This document shows, in pieces, positions 1-6,888 of a stretch of 14,911 nt of DNA; position 1 is the first letter of the stretch; the number at the start of each line of letters is the position of its first letter. The stretch is taken from NCBI GenBank assembly GCA_011322755.1, contig DRLZ01000307.1, positions 1 through 14,911 on the forward strand. Reading direction: 5' to 3'. Source of the stretch: Crenotrichaceae bacterium. Its GTDB lineage: Bacteria; Pseudomonadota; Gammaproteobacteria; Methylococcales; DRLZ01. The notes beneath the pieces were generated by a model that was given only the letters and a program-made list of their open reading frames with translations, was not told the origin of the DNA and made no database searches. The translations under genes and the position numbers were made by a program.

Positions 1-596
1 CCGCCGTTCAAACAAAATTCACATGAAGTTGCATCATCGCCGGAATACAATAAAAAATCATCCGGGCAGCCTGAGCGGATTTGATCCAGACGAGGAATTT
101 CTCCTGTGGCTTCCTTGAGTCCAATAATATTGGGGATAGATGCAAGGCGGATGATTGTCTCAGGCAGCAAGTCACAATGAGTTCGACTTGGAACGTTATA
201 AAGAATTTGTGGGATATCAACAGCTTCTGCGATTGATTTGTAATGCAGGTAGAGTCCTTCCTGGGTTGGCTTGTTGTAATAAGGTGTAACCAGCAAGCAG
301 GCATCTGCTCCTGCTTCAGCTGCCTTACGGGTCAAATCAATTGCTTCCTGTGTGGAATTGGAACCAGTTCCAGCAATCACGGGGATGCGCCCGGCAACTT
401 TTGTTACAATTCTTGCGACCACCTCACAATGTTCCTCTTCATCTAGAGTCGCGGACTCTCCCGTTGTGCCGACTGCAACAATTGCATCAGTTTTTTGTTC
501 CAGATGAAACTCGATCAGGTGATCAAGACTGTTCCAGTCAAGCTGGTTGTTTTCCAGCATAGGTGTGACCAATGCAACAATGCTGCCACGTATCAT
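1..596 (-). CDS. dapA: 4-hydroxy-tetrahydrodipicolinate synthase DapA, 5' part (cut by window edge)
   Basis: Cytoplasmic aldolase-type lyase that condenses pyruvate with aspartate semialdehyde, the first committed step of the lysine and diaminopimelate pathway. About 198 codons are visible out of roughly 292 in the family; the 3' end lies beyond the left edge. Reading leftward from the ATG at 596-594, the protein starts MIRGSIVALVTPM. It keeps the family landmarks at E. coli numbering: GTTGES at 43-48 (Thr44, Thr45), Tyr107 in TPYYNKPTQEG, Tyr133 and Arg138 in LYNVPSRT, and the Schiff-base Lys161 in GLKEATG. An AGGAAAA ribosome site lies just upstream (604-610, minus strand). Its divergence from gcvR and bcp matches the E. 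coli neighbourhood. Identification is secure; only the C-terminus is unseen. Confidence 0.97.
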   Translation of the reverse strand, partial: MIRGSIVALVTPMLENNQLDWNSLDHLIEFHLEQKTDAIVAVGTTGESATLDEEEHCEVVARIVTKVAGRIPVIAGTGSNSTQEAIDLTRKAAEAGADACLLVTPYYNKPTQEGLYLHYKSIAEAVDIPQILYNVPSRTHCDLLPETIIRLASIPNIIGLKEATGEIPRLDQIRSGCPDDFLLYSGDDATSCEFCLNG

Positions 597-631
597 AAAG
601 CTGTTTTCCTGCTAAGTAATGTAAAGTGTTC

Positions 632-660
632 ATGTTACCTTTGGCGGACGGGTGTGACAA
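632..660 (-). promoter_or_regulatory. Candidate sigma-70 promoter for dapA
   Basis: On the minus strand, TTGTCA (655-660) and TAACAT (632-637) are separated by exactly 17 bases and lie about 36 bases upstream of the dapA start. They match the -35 and -10 consensus at five and four of six positions. This is pattern matching only. Confidence 0.45.
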
Positions 661-729
661 GCGTTCAAGTCAGTGATGTGTTTTTTATGTCAACAGGTAT
701 CCTCACAATAAATCCTGAGTCAGTCGTGG

Positions 730-757
730 TAGACTTAAGTGGAACTTTTTCTATGAT
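730..757 (+). promoter_or_regulatory. Candidate promoter very close to the gcvR start
   Basis: TAGACT (730-735) and TATGAT (752-757) are 16 bases apart. Transcription from here would begin only a few bases before the ATG at 767, giving an almost leaderless message. The -10 element is good and the -35 is mediocre. No strong Shine-Dalgarno sequence precedes the ATG, which fits a short leader but does not prove it. Confidence 0.25.
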
Positions 758-766
758 TCAAAGCGA

Positions 767-1291
767 ATGAAACTAACGCTAACATTTCTTGGCCAACAAC
801 AGCCCGGGCTGGTCATCCGGTTAATACAAATTGTTGCTGACTCCAGTTGCACAGTACGGGAGTGTCATTCAAATCTTATGGGTAATCATAGCGCAGGGCA
901 CATGATGATTGCCGGGGACTGGCACGAAATAGCCAGGCTGGAAAATACGTTGAAGCAACTTGAGCCTGAATCTGATATACAAATCAGCCTTTCCAGAACC
1001 GAGGACTTGGAGTTAAACCAGTCTCATGTGCCGTATACAATTGAAGTCTATGCGCCTGATCGTGCAGGCATTATGCAGGAGTTAACCCAGTTTTTGCAGG
1101 CTCGCACTATTTTAATTACCCAGATCAAAACCAATCGCAACCGTGCAAGCAAAATGATGGCTGATTTATTTTGTGTCAATCTCAGTCTCGCCATCCCTGC
1201 GGATATTCATATCATTAGTTTGCGCGAGGAATTTCTGGATTTTTGTGATAATGCGAACATCGACGCAATTCTGGAGCCAGTAAAAATATAA
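767..1291 (+). CDS. gcvR: Glycine cleavage system transcriptional repressor GcvR (two ACT domains)
   Basis: GcvR is a regulatory protein that, in E. coli, binds GcvA and blocks activation of the glycine cleavage operon when glycine is scarce. This 174-residue protein is close to the usual length (about 180-190). It has two ACT domains: the first at about 1-75, opening with LTFLGQQQPGLVIRLIQIVA, and the second at about 90-170, opening with YTIEVYAPDRAGIMQEL. In both, the glycine after the first strand and the following helix are recognisable. It has no DNA-binding domain, as expected, because GcvR acts through protein contact. It sits divergent to dapA and 20 bases upstream of bcp, the same order as in E. 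coli. The ATG at 767 is the natural start, although the ribosome site is weak. Whether the GcvA partner exists cannot be judged from this window. Confidence 0.88.
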   Translation: MKLTLTFLGQQQPGLVIRLIQIVADSSCTVRECHSNLMGNHSAGHMMIAGDWHEIARLENTLKQLEPESDIQISLSRTEDLELNQSHVPYTIEVYAPDRAGIMQELTQFLQARTILITQIKTNRNRASKMMADLFCVNLSLAIPADIHIISLREEFLDFCDNANIDAILEPVKI

Positions 1292-1311
1292 CAGACTCAA
1301 CAGGATAAAAT

Positions 1312-1785
1312 ATGACAGCGATTACAGTAGGTAACACTGTTGCCGATTTTGAAGCAGACTCGACAGATGATCAGCGCTTCCGCCTTTCTGACTACAAGGG
1401 AAGCTATCTGGTCTTATATTTTTACCCACGCGATAATACCCCTGGGTGTACCAAAGAAGGGCAGGATTTTGCTCAACACTTCAGTGAATTTGAGAAACTG
1501 AATACAGGTATTTTTGGTATTTCAAGAGATACTCTGGCAGCACATCAGAAATTCAGGGAAAAATATAATTTCCCGTTTCATTTAATAGCCGACCCTGACG
1601 AAACAATTTGCACATCATTTGATGTGATTAAAATGAAAAACATGTATGGAAAACAAGTCCGGGGTATCGAGCGCAGTACATTTCTACTTGATCCGGATTC
1701 AGTATTGATTCACGAGTGGCGTAAGGTGAAAGTTAAAGATCATGTCGAACAGGTATTGGAGGTCATTCGCCAGCATTCAGTGTAA
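1312..1785 (+). CDS. bcp: Thiol peroxidase of the PrxQ/Bcp family, lacking a usual resolving cysteine
   Basis: Peroxiredoxin that reduces hydrogen peroxide and organic hydroperoxides in the cytoplasm. The 157-residue length is typical for the family. The peroxidatic site is clear: YPRDNTPGCT with Cys46, preceded by Thr43 and Pro39, and the conserved Arg121 in GIERSTFLLD. E. coli Bcp has its resolving cysteine five residues after the peroxidatic one; here that position is Gln51. The only other cysteine is Cys100, in ETICTSFDVIK. The enzyme may therefore work as a 1-Cys peroxiredoxin or use Cys100. An AGGA ribosome site at 1302-1305 precedes the ATG by six bases. It probably shares a transcript with gcvR (20-base gap), an arrangement conserved in enterobacteria. 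Family assignment is secure; the resolving mechanism is inference. Confidence 0.95.
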   Translation: MTAITVGNTVADFEADSTDDQRFRLSDYKGSYLVLYFYPRDNTPGCTKEGQDFAQHFSEFEKLNTGIFGISRDTLAAHQKFREKYNFPFHLIADPDETICTSFDVIKMKNMYGKQVRGIERSTFLLDPDSVLIHEWRKVKVKDHVEQVLEVIRQHSV

Positions 1786-1892
1786 TTGCCAGTACGTGTT
1801 AGTCATTTTCCCGCACATTCTGGGATGGCTGACAATACTGTTTACAATTGTCTGAAACGATCTGTTGTCTGATGGTGACACACCATATCATA

Positions 1893-3296
1893 ATGAAAGA
1901 AATGCTTGCCGGAAAGAAAATTTTCGTACTGGATGCGAGTGTTTTAATGCACGACCCTGGCGCTATTTTCCGCTTTCAGGAACACAGCGTTTTTTTGCCA
2001 TTAATCGTGCTGGAAGAATTAAAGCATGTTAAGCAAAAAACCACAGAAATAACCCAGAATATTCGCCAGTTCAATCATTTTCTTGATGAGCTGGTGAGTA
2101 CCGTGGATCCTGGGAAGCTGAATGAGGGAATTCAGCTTAATCAACACACTATTGCCAGCCACCTCGATCGTCGATGCAAGGGTACATTGTTTTTCCAGTC
2201 TGAACCATTGACCAGTCAGCTACCAGATTTGTTGCCACAAGGTGGTTCCGGCAATGCAATTCTGGAGACGGTTCTGGCATTGCAATCACAATATGATGCG
2301 TGCCAGATTATTCTGGTCTCCCGGGATATTTCGCTTCGAATCAAAGCAAGTATACTTGGAATTACTGCCGAAGATTATCACAATGCGAAAGCGTTAGAAG
2401 ATATTGATCTGCTGTACAGTGGACATTTGCTTCTCAGTACCGATTTCTGGAATAGTAACAGCGCTTTCAACAGCTGGGAAGAGGCGGGCAAGACTTATTA
2501 TCAGATTGAATCAGAGCAGGTAATCAACTGGCATCCCAATCAGTTTGTTGTTTCCAGTCATGAACCTGAATTTCAGGCACGCGTGATGTCGGTTGATAAG
2601 GGTGTAGCTGTTCTGGTACAACTAGATGATTTTCAAACACAGCAAACCTGGGGTATACAGGCATTAAATTGTCATCAAAATTTTGCTCTTAATATGTTGC
2701 TGAATCCGGAAATTGATTTCGTTACCCTGCTGGGTAACGCAGGAACCGGAAAAACCTTGCTAGCACTGGCTGCAGGGTTACAAATGACGATGGAAGAGAA
2801 TCGTTATCACGAAATCATCATGACCCGTGAAACGATTGCAGTTGGTGAAGATATTGGTTATTTACCCGGTACTGAAGAAGAAAAAATGGCACCGTGGATG
2901 GGTGCGTTAATGGATAATCTTGAGTTGCTGGGGAATACTACGCAACAATCTGGCTGGAAAAAAACCAGTACCGAAGATTTTCTGATGAGCCGGATCAAGC
3001 TTAGATCAATCAACTACATGCGCGGACGCACGTTTCAAAACCGCTACATCATCCTCGATGAAGCCCAGAATCTTACAGTTAAACAGATCAAAACACTGAT
3101 TACCCGTGCCGGCCCGGGAACCAAGCTGGTGTGCCTGGGTAACCTGGCGCAAATTGATACATCCTACCTCAGCGCTACCAGCTCTGGACTCACCTTCGCC
3201 GTTGATCGGTTCAAACACTGGGAACACAGTGCGCATATTACCCTGTTGCGCGGTGAGCGTTCTCGTCTTGCTGATTTTGCTTCGGAAAATCTTTAA
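1893..3296 (+). CDS. PIN-PhoH fusion protein (PhoH2/YlaK type ATPase with RNase-like domain)
   Basis: A 467-residue two-domain protein. The N-terminal PIN domain (about 8-150) has acidic residues typical of PIN nucleases: Asp14 in FVLDASVLMHDP, Glu41/Glu42 in IVLEELKHVK and Asp145 in LVSRDISLR. The C-terminal PhoH ATPase domain (about 260-467) has a Walker A GNAGTGKT at 281-288 and a Walker B ILDEAQN with Asp389-Glu390, followed by LVCLGNLAQID. Related PhoH2 proteins are described as ATP-dependent RNA helicase/RNases; the physiological role in gammaproteobacteria is unclear. I chose the ATG at 1893. The frame stays open upstream to a TTG at 1848, and an ATG at 1902 is an alternative; none has a strong ribosome site. 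No small antitoxin-like gene adjoins the start. The gene stands 107 bases after bcp and is probably transcribed separately. Confidence 0.92.
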   Translation: MKEMLAGKKIFVLDASVLMHDPGAIFRFQEHSVFLPLIVLEELKHVKQKTTEITQNIRQFNHFLDELVSTVDPGKLNEGIQLNQHTIASHLDRRCKGTLFFQSEPLTSQLPDLLPQGGSGNAILETVLALQSQYDACQIILVSRDISLRIKASILGITAEDYHNAKALEDIDLLYSGHLLLSTDFWNSNSAFNSWEEAGKTYYQIESEQVINWHPNQFVVSSHEPEFQARVMSVDKGVAVLVQLDDFQTQQTWGIQALNCHQNFALNMLLNPEIDFVTLLGNAGTGKTLLALAAGLQMTMEENRYHEIIMTRETIAVGEDIGYLPGTEEEKMAPWMGALMDNLELLGNTTQQSGWKKTSTEDFLMSRIKLRSINYMRGRTFQNRYIILDEAQNLTVKQIKTLITRAGPGTKLVCLGNLAQIDTSYLSATSSGLTFAVDRFKHWEHSAHITLLRGERSRLADFASENL

Positions 3297-3402
3297 AGTC
3301 CTGCTTTGCAAGGTAAAATGACATATCGGAGAGGGGAACGCCAGACTCTATTAATGAAAGTTTTTGTTGTGAATGCTTGATTATGCAATTGCAAGCCATG
3401 CA

Positions 3403-3432
3403 TTGTTGTCCAATAATATTCTCTTGTATTAA
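3403..3432 (+). promoter_or_regulatory. Weak candidate promoter upstream of the coiled-coil gene
   Basis: TTGTTG (3403-3408) and TATTAA (3427-3432) are 18 bases apart, in an AT-rich stretch ending 21 bases before the ATG at 3454. Both elements match consensus only partly. No other promoter-like pair stands out between 3297 and 3453. Confidence 0.25.
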
Positions 3433-3453
3433 CTTTTCCTACCCAACGAAACG

Positions 3454-3852
3454 ATGTTATCTGAAGAATTTGTTACTAAAGTATCTGCGATATCCCATGA
3501 TCAACAGAAGCTCATCGAGCTGATGAATCAGCTCGATGAAGAAAAACGAAGCATCCGCTCGGCTCAGCGTAAGTGGTCGAACAGCGAAAAAAGCGATGGT
3601 GGACTTGCTGGATCAGGGCGTTACAAAAAACTGCGCAGATTGAAAGACAGGTTATCATTTCTCATTGAAGAGCGTGAATATGTCAGGCAGACACTTGGGA
3701 AATTGAAGGCGGAAAAAAAGCACCTCAACAGAGCGAGTAACCGTAAACCTGATTTTACCCAGGCATTTTATGCAGCTTCTGAAATCATCTTGTCGGATGA
3801 GTTGTTTTTGCAATTGGAAGCAAAAGCCCAACAATTGCTTGAGCAAAGATAA
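3454..3852 (+). CDS. Hypothetical charged coiled-coil protein, 132 residues
   Basis: I do not recognise this protein. It is very polar, with no signal peptide, membrane segment or cysteine. Residues about 5-40 and 55-98 are rich in Glu, Lys, Arg, Gln and Leu with heptad-like spacing (for example KLIELMNQLDEEKRSIRS and RLKDRLSFLIEEREYV), suggesting two helical coiled-coil segments. They are joined by a Gly/Ser-rich turn near residues 46-56 (SDGGLAGSG). A short C-terminal part (about 100-132) is aromatic and acidic and predicted helical (FTQAFYAASEIILSDELF). Uninterrupted reading for 132 codons, sensible composition and lack of a competing gene on the other strand support a real gene. It follows the PIN-PhoH gene by 157 bases and converges on cysN. 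No good ribosome site precedes the ATG. No function can be assigned. Confidence 0.7.
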   Translation: MLSEEFVTKVSAISHDQQKLIELMNQLDEEKRSIRSAQRKWSNSEKSDGGLAGSGRYKKLRRLKDRLSFLIEEREYVRQTLGKLKAEKKHLNRASNRKPDFTQAFYAASEIILSDELFLQLEAKAQQLLEQR

Positions 3853-4166
3853 ATGCCAGGATGAAAACTGTCTGGATGATTGAGCAAGAGCAGCTAACGA
3901 CCAGTTGACCTGGTTTGAGCCTTGTCTTAGGCTGCATGCTGATCCGAAGAACTACCTTGCAAGAAGTGAAAATGAGCGTATGGCTGGGAGTGCAGTTAGC
4001 AGAACCACATTCCCTGTTATGATCCATCCGGTTGCAGTTACGAATGAGCCAATTACAATCCTGCAGACCGCATCGTGTTGACTTTCCTGCGGCGTGCGCG
4101 GCTGTTGTGTCGGTGGCACAATCTGCGTTTGATGGTGCATCTGGATAACAGATGATCCGGATTGTT
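3853..4166. other. Gene-poor convergent intergenic region
   Basis: This 314-base space lies between the 3' ends of the coiled-coil gene and cysN. I see no convincing gene in it. A minus-strand frame of 62 codons (4140-3952) and another of 80 codons overlapping the coiled-coil gene lack ribosome sites and recognisable motifs. Its one clear structure is a 6-bp stem-loop at 4138-4154. There is no good GC-rich hairpin with an adjoining T-run for either strand. Confidence 0.6.
4138..4154. terminator. Perfect 6-bp stem-loop just beyond the cysN stop codon
   Basis: CATCTG (4138-4143) and CAGATG (4149-4154) are exact inverted repeats around a 5-base loop, 13 bases past the cysN stop on the minus strand. 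On the plus strand, a palindrome ATCCGGAT and a T-rich stretch (4162-4170) follow. It could mark the end of the convergent transcripts, but it has only moderate G+C and no immediate U-tract, so the terminator call is weak. Confidence 0.3.
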
Positions 4167-5819
4167 TTATTTTAGAACGCCGTCTCTGTTCAATTGTTCA
4201 ATAATGACAGATGCGTCGATATTTTCACCGCAAGTGAACGTATAGTCAGCGCTGGGTTGTTGCAGCTCTTGTTCATTGGTAAAAATACTGATCAGGCCGG
4301 CATTGTTGAGTACAGAAATCAGCTGATCGGTTGCTGAATCTAGCGATTCACTGATGACAACACAGGCATGTCCGGCATCAAATAACTTGCGTTCCAGGCT
4401 GGTGGCGACAGTTGCGCGTTGTTCTCCGCTTAAAGCGATGACAACAGGCGATTGCGAGTAACGTGCCACGCGTTCTTCCGGGCTGACTGCAGCGTAGGCT
4501 TGCTGATCACTCACAGATCCGGTAATCATGCCGGCGCCGACGGTGACGTTAGTGATGCGGTCAATAACAATAAATGATCCGGTGCCTTTGCATTTCTTGT
4601 AGGCATCGAAAGCGATGGGTGCGTTCAGGGCAATTTCACAGAGTCCGATTTCATTCAGATTGAGCTGATCGGTGTCAAAATGCTCGAGTGTGTTGATGTC
4701 GATACGGTGTTTGAAATTGGAGACAGATCCGGTTACGGTGCGACAGGCTTGCTTAATATAATACTGTTTGCCTGCTGTGAGGGCTTCATCAGTCATCCAA
4801 ACAACGTGTGCAATAAAGCGGTCAGCGACCAGCGGCAAGTTGTCTGAATGAACAATCATGTCGCCGCGGCTGATGTCAATTTCATCTTCCAGGGTGACTG
4901 TGATGGCTTGCGGTGGAAATGCCTGTTCCAGCTCGCCATCCTGGGTAATGATTGATTTGATGCGGCTGGTTTGTCCGGATGGCAAGGCTGTAATCGCATC
5001 ACCCTTGCGAGCCGTGCCTCCAGCCATCGTACCGCAAAACCCGCGAAAATCAAGGTTTGGGCGGTTAACGTATTGGACTGGCAGGCGCATGTCATCAAAA
5101 TTACGATCGCTGGCAATCTGAATAGTATCGAGTATTTCCATTAATGGGTTGCCTGCATACCAGGGAGTCTGGTTACTGGCATTGACAACGTTATCACCTT
5201 TTAATGCGGATAAAGGAATAAAATGAATATCGGCGGCATTTGCGTCAAGGTCTTTGGAAAAATCCAGATAGTCTTGTCTGATCTTGTCAAAAACATCTTG
5301 TTTGAAATCGACCAGATCCATTTTGTTGACGGCAACCAGCAAGTGTTTGATTCCCAGCAGTGATGCAATATAACTGTGGCGTTTGGTCTGGGTGATGACG
5401 CCATAGCGCGCATCAATCAGGATAATGGCAAGATCGCATGTGGAGGCTCCGGTCGCCATGTTGCGTGTGTATTGTTCGTGTCCAGGTGTGTCGGCAATGA
5501 TGAACTTGCGTCTCGCAGTCGAGAAATAGCGGTAGGCTACATCAATAGTAATGCCTTGCTCGCGTTCGGCTTGTAATCCATCGACCAAGAGTGCGAGGTC
5601 AATTTCATCACCAGTTGTGCCTGATTTGACACTGGCTGATTTGATCGCGCTAAGCTGATCTTCGTAGATCATTTTTGAGTCGTGCAGTAAGCGCCCGATT
5701 AATGTGCTTTTACCATCATCAACGCTGCCGCATGTCATTAAGCGCATGAGCTCCTTCTGTTCGTGTTGCTGCAGGTAGGCGTTGATGTCTGTGCTGATAA
5801 GATCTGATTGGTGAGACAT
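4167..5819 (-). CDS. cysN: Sulfate adenylyltransferase subunit 1 CysN, with a degenerate APS-kinase-like tail
   Basis: GTPase subunit of ATP sulfurylase. With CysD it converts sulfate and ATP into adenosine 5'-phosphosulfate (APS), with GTP hydrolysis driving the reaction. The EF-Tu-like G domain has all motifs: GSVDDGKST at 31-39, DTPGH at 110-114, NKMD at 165-168, and a switch region EREQGITIDVAYR near 85-97. Two beta-barrel domains follow, to about residue 440. At 550 residues it is longer than E. coli CysN (about 475). The extra tail from about 445 resembles a reduced CysC domain (see the separate entry). The ATG at 5819-5817 is 12 bases after the cysD stop, with a TAGGAT ribosome site overlapping that stop, so the two genes form a coupled operon. 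Identification is secure. Confidence 0.97.
   Translation of the reverse strand: MSHQSDLISTDINAYLQQHEQKELMRLMTCGSVDDGKSTLIGRLLHDSKMIYEDQLSAIKSASVKSGTTGDEIDLALLVDGLQAEREQGITIDVAYRYFSTARRKFIIADTPGHEQYTRNMATGASTCDLAIILIDARYGVITQTKRHSYIASLLGIKHLLVAVNKMDLVDFKQDVFDKIRQDYLDFSKDLDANAADIHFIPLSALKGDNVVNASNQTPWYAGNPLMEILDTIQIASDRNFDDMRLPVQYVNRPNLDFRGFCGTMAGGTARKGDAITALPSGQTSRIKSIITQDGELEQAFPPQAITVTLEDEIDISRGDMIVHSDNLPLVADRFIAHVVWMTDEALTAGKQYYIKQACRTVTGSVSNFKHRIDINTLEHFDTDQLNLNEIGLCEIALNAPIAFDAYKKCKGTGSFIVIDRITNVTVGAGMITGSVSDQQAYAAVSPEERVARYSQSPVVIALSGEQRATVATSLERKLFDAGHACVVISESLDSATDQLISVLNNAGLISIFTNEQELQQPSADYTFTCGENIDASVIIEQLNRDGVLK
4170..4487 (-). other. Vestigial APS kinase (CysC-like) domain at the CysN C-terminus
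   Basis: Residues about 445-550 of CysN. The entry sequence VSPEERVARYSQSPVVIALSG and the following LERKLFDAGHACVVI match, from memory, the start of the CysC half in fused CysNC proteins. The segment NNAGLISIF matches the later DAGLIV-type strand, and the end EQLNRDGVLK matches the usual C-terminal helix. The P-loop expected after LSG is missing: the residues read SGEQRATVA, without GKS or GKT. The DGDN-type and phosphosulfate-binding segments are also gone, and the domain is about 100 residues instead of about 190. It should have no kinase activity. The alignment is by eye. Confidence 0.7.
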
Positions 5820-5831
5820 GGTGCAAGTATC

Positions 5832-6740
5832 CTAGAAATATCCTTCGCGTTTTTTTTCTTCCATGGAGGCGGCCTGATCATGATCAATCACCCGACCCTG
5901 GCGTTCCGAAGTTGTTGTCAACAGCATTTCCTGAATAATTTCAGGCAGCGTGGTTGCTTCTGATTCGACGGCTCCTGTTAACGGGTAGCAGCCCAAGGTG
6001 CGAAAGCGCACTGTTTTCATCATTGGTTTTTCATTCGGCTCAAGTGGAAGCCGCTCATCATCAACCAGTATCAGTGTGCCGTCGCGTTCCACCACAGGGC
6101 GTGGTTTGGCAAAATACAGTGGCACAATCGGAATATCTTCCAGATAAATGTATTGCCAGACATCAAGCTCAGTCCAGTTTGATAGCGGAAACACGCGAAT
6201 GCTTTCGCCCTTTTGAATTCGTCCATTGTAAATGTTCCACAATTCAGGTCGCTGATTCTTGGGATCCCAGCGATGGTTTTTATCCCGGAATGAATAGACG
6301 CGTTCCTTGGCGCGTGATTTTTCTTCATCACGTCGCGCTCCACCGAATGCGGCATCAAACTGATAGTGATCCAGCGCTTGTTTGAGGGCAGCTGTTTTCA
6401 TGACATCGGTATGTACTTTACTGCCATGTGTGAATGGCCCAATACCTTGCGCGACACCATCAGGGTTGGTATGTACAAATAACTCCAAACCAAGATTCTT
6501 GATATGTTGATCACGAAACGTGATCATTTCCTTGAACTTCCAGGTTGTGTCAACATGCAGAAGCGGAAACGGCGGCTTGCCAGGATAAAATGCTTTCATG
6601 GCGACGTGCAGCATGACTGCCGAGTCCTTGCCAATCGAATACAGCATGACTGGTTTTTCAAATTCAGCAGCGACTTCACGTATAATGTGGATGCTCTCTG
6701 CTTCAAGCTGTTTAAGGTGGGTTAACTGATGTTTGTCCAT
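5832..6740 (-). CDS. cysD: Sulfate adenylyltransferase subunit 2 CysD
   Basis: Catalytic subunit of ATP sulfurylase, of the PAPS-reductase/PP-loop ATP pyrophosphatase fold; it adenylates sulfate to APS together with CysN. The 302-residue length equals the E. coli protein. The PP-loop variant SIGKDSAVM begins at residue 35. LLHVDTTWKF, GARRDEEKSRAKERVYSFRD and NWTELDVWQYIYLEDIPIVP are hallmark family segments, and the C-terminus EEKKREGYF is conserved. The start at 6740-6738 (MDKHQLTHLKQLEAESIHII) is the usual one. It is the first gene of a cysD-cysN operon reading leftward, divergent from cpdA. No cysC, cysH or cysIJ gene is present in the window, so the later sulfate-reduction steps must be encoded elsewhere. 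Confidence 0.98.
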   Translation of the reverse strand: MDKHQLTHLKQLEAESIHIIREVAAEFEKPVMLYSIGKDSAVMLHVAMKAFYPGKPPFPLLHVDTTWKFKEMITFRDQHIKNLGLELFVHTNPDGVAQGIGPFTHGSKVHTDVMKTAALKQALDHYQFDAAFGGARRDEEKSRAKERVYSFRDKNHRWDPKNQRPELWNIYNGRIQKGESIRVFPLSNWTELDVWQYIYLEDIPIVPLYFAKPRPVVERDGTLILVDDERLPLEPNEKPMMKTVRFRTLGCYPLTGAVESEATTLPEIIQEMLLTTTSERQGRVIDHDQAASMEEKKREGYF

Positions 6741-6779
6741 GTATCTAAGCCGTTGCCAGACGAATAATTTTTACAATTG

Positions 6780-6798
6780 ACGCAATAAATAGTTGCGT
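6780..6798. promoter_or_regulatory. Inverted repeat in the cysD-cpdA divergent region
   Basis: ACGCAA (6780-6785) and TTGCGT (6793-6798) form a perfect 6-bp dyad with a 7-base AT-rich spacer. It lies 40-58 bases upstream of the cysD start and just downstream of the candidate cysD -10 box, so it could be a repressor operator or a hairpin in the 5' leader. The bound factor, if any, is unknown. Confidence 0.4.
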
Positions 6799-6811
6799 TG
6801 CAAAACAGAGT

Positions 6812-6817
6812 ATTATA
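6812..6817 (-). promoter_or_regulatory. Candidate -10 element of the cysDN promoter
   Basis: The minus strand reads TATAAT exactly. A start here would give a leader of about 65 bases carrying the 6780-6798 inverted repeat. The position of a -35 box (CAGCAA at 17 bases) matches poorly, as is common for activator-dependent promoters such as those of CysB. The involvement of CysB is inference. Confidence 0.45.
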
Positions 6818-6888
6818 GCTGATATATTTTCTCTTTGCTGTATTCTTCATGCTACAATTCGACTTTTGATGGGTTGTGCCGGGGTGTC

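Noticed and set aside
243..770. Three overlapping plus-strand frames in the dapA region
   Set aside because: They lie opposite dapA or in the divergent promoter region; the dapA protein with all active-site residues explains the coding signal on the minus strand.
1848..1892. Upstream TTG extension of the PIN-PhoH gene
   Set aside because: The 15 extra residues (Cys/His-rich) are not like the start of PIN-PhoH proteins, and no ribosome site precedes the TTG; the ATG at 1893 is preferred.
3952..4140. A 62-codon minus-strand frame with a hydrophobic C-terminal half, starting 27 bases after cysN
   Set aside because: No ribosome site, no recognisable motif, and the start codon lies inside the stem-loop; frames of this length occur by chance. 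It would need conservation in relatives to be called.
5954..6385. A 143-codon plus-strand frame opposite cysD
   Set aside because: It is wholly antisense to a well-conserved cysD gene, and its translation has no domain-like features.
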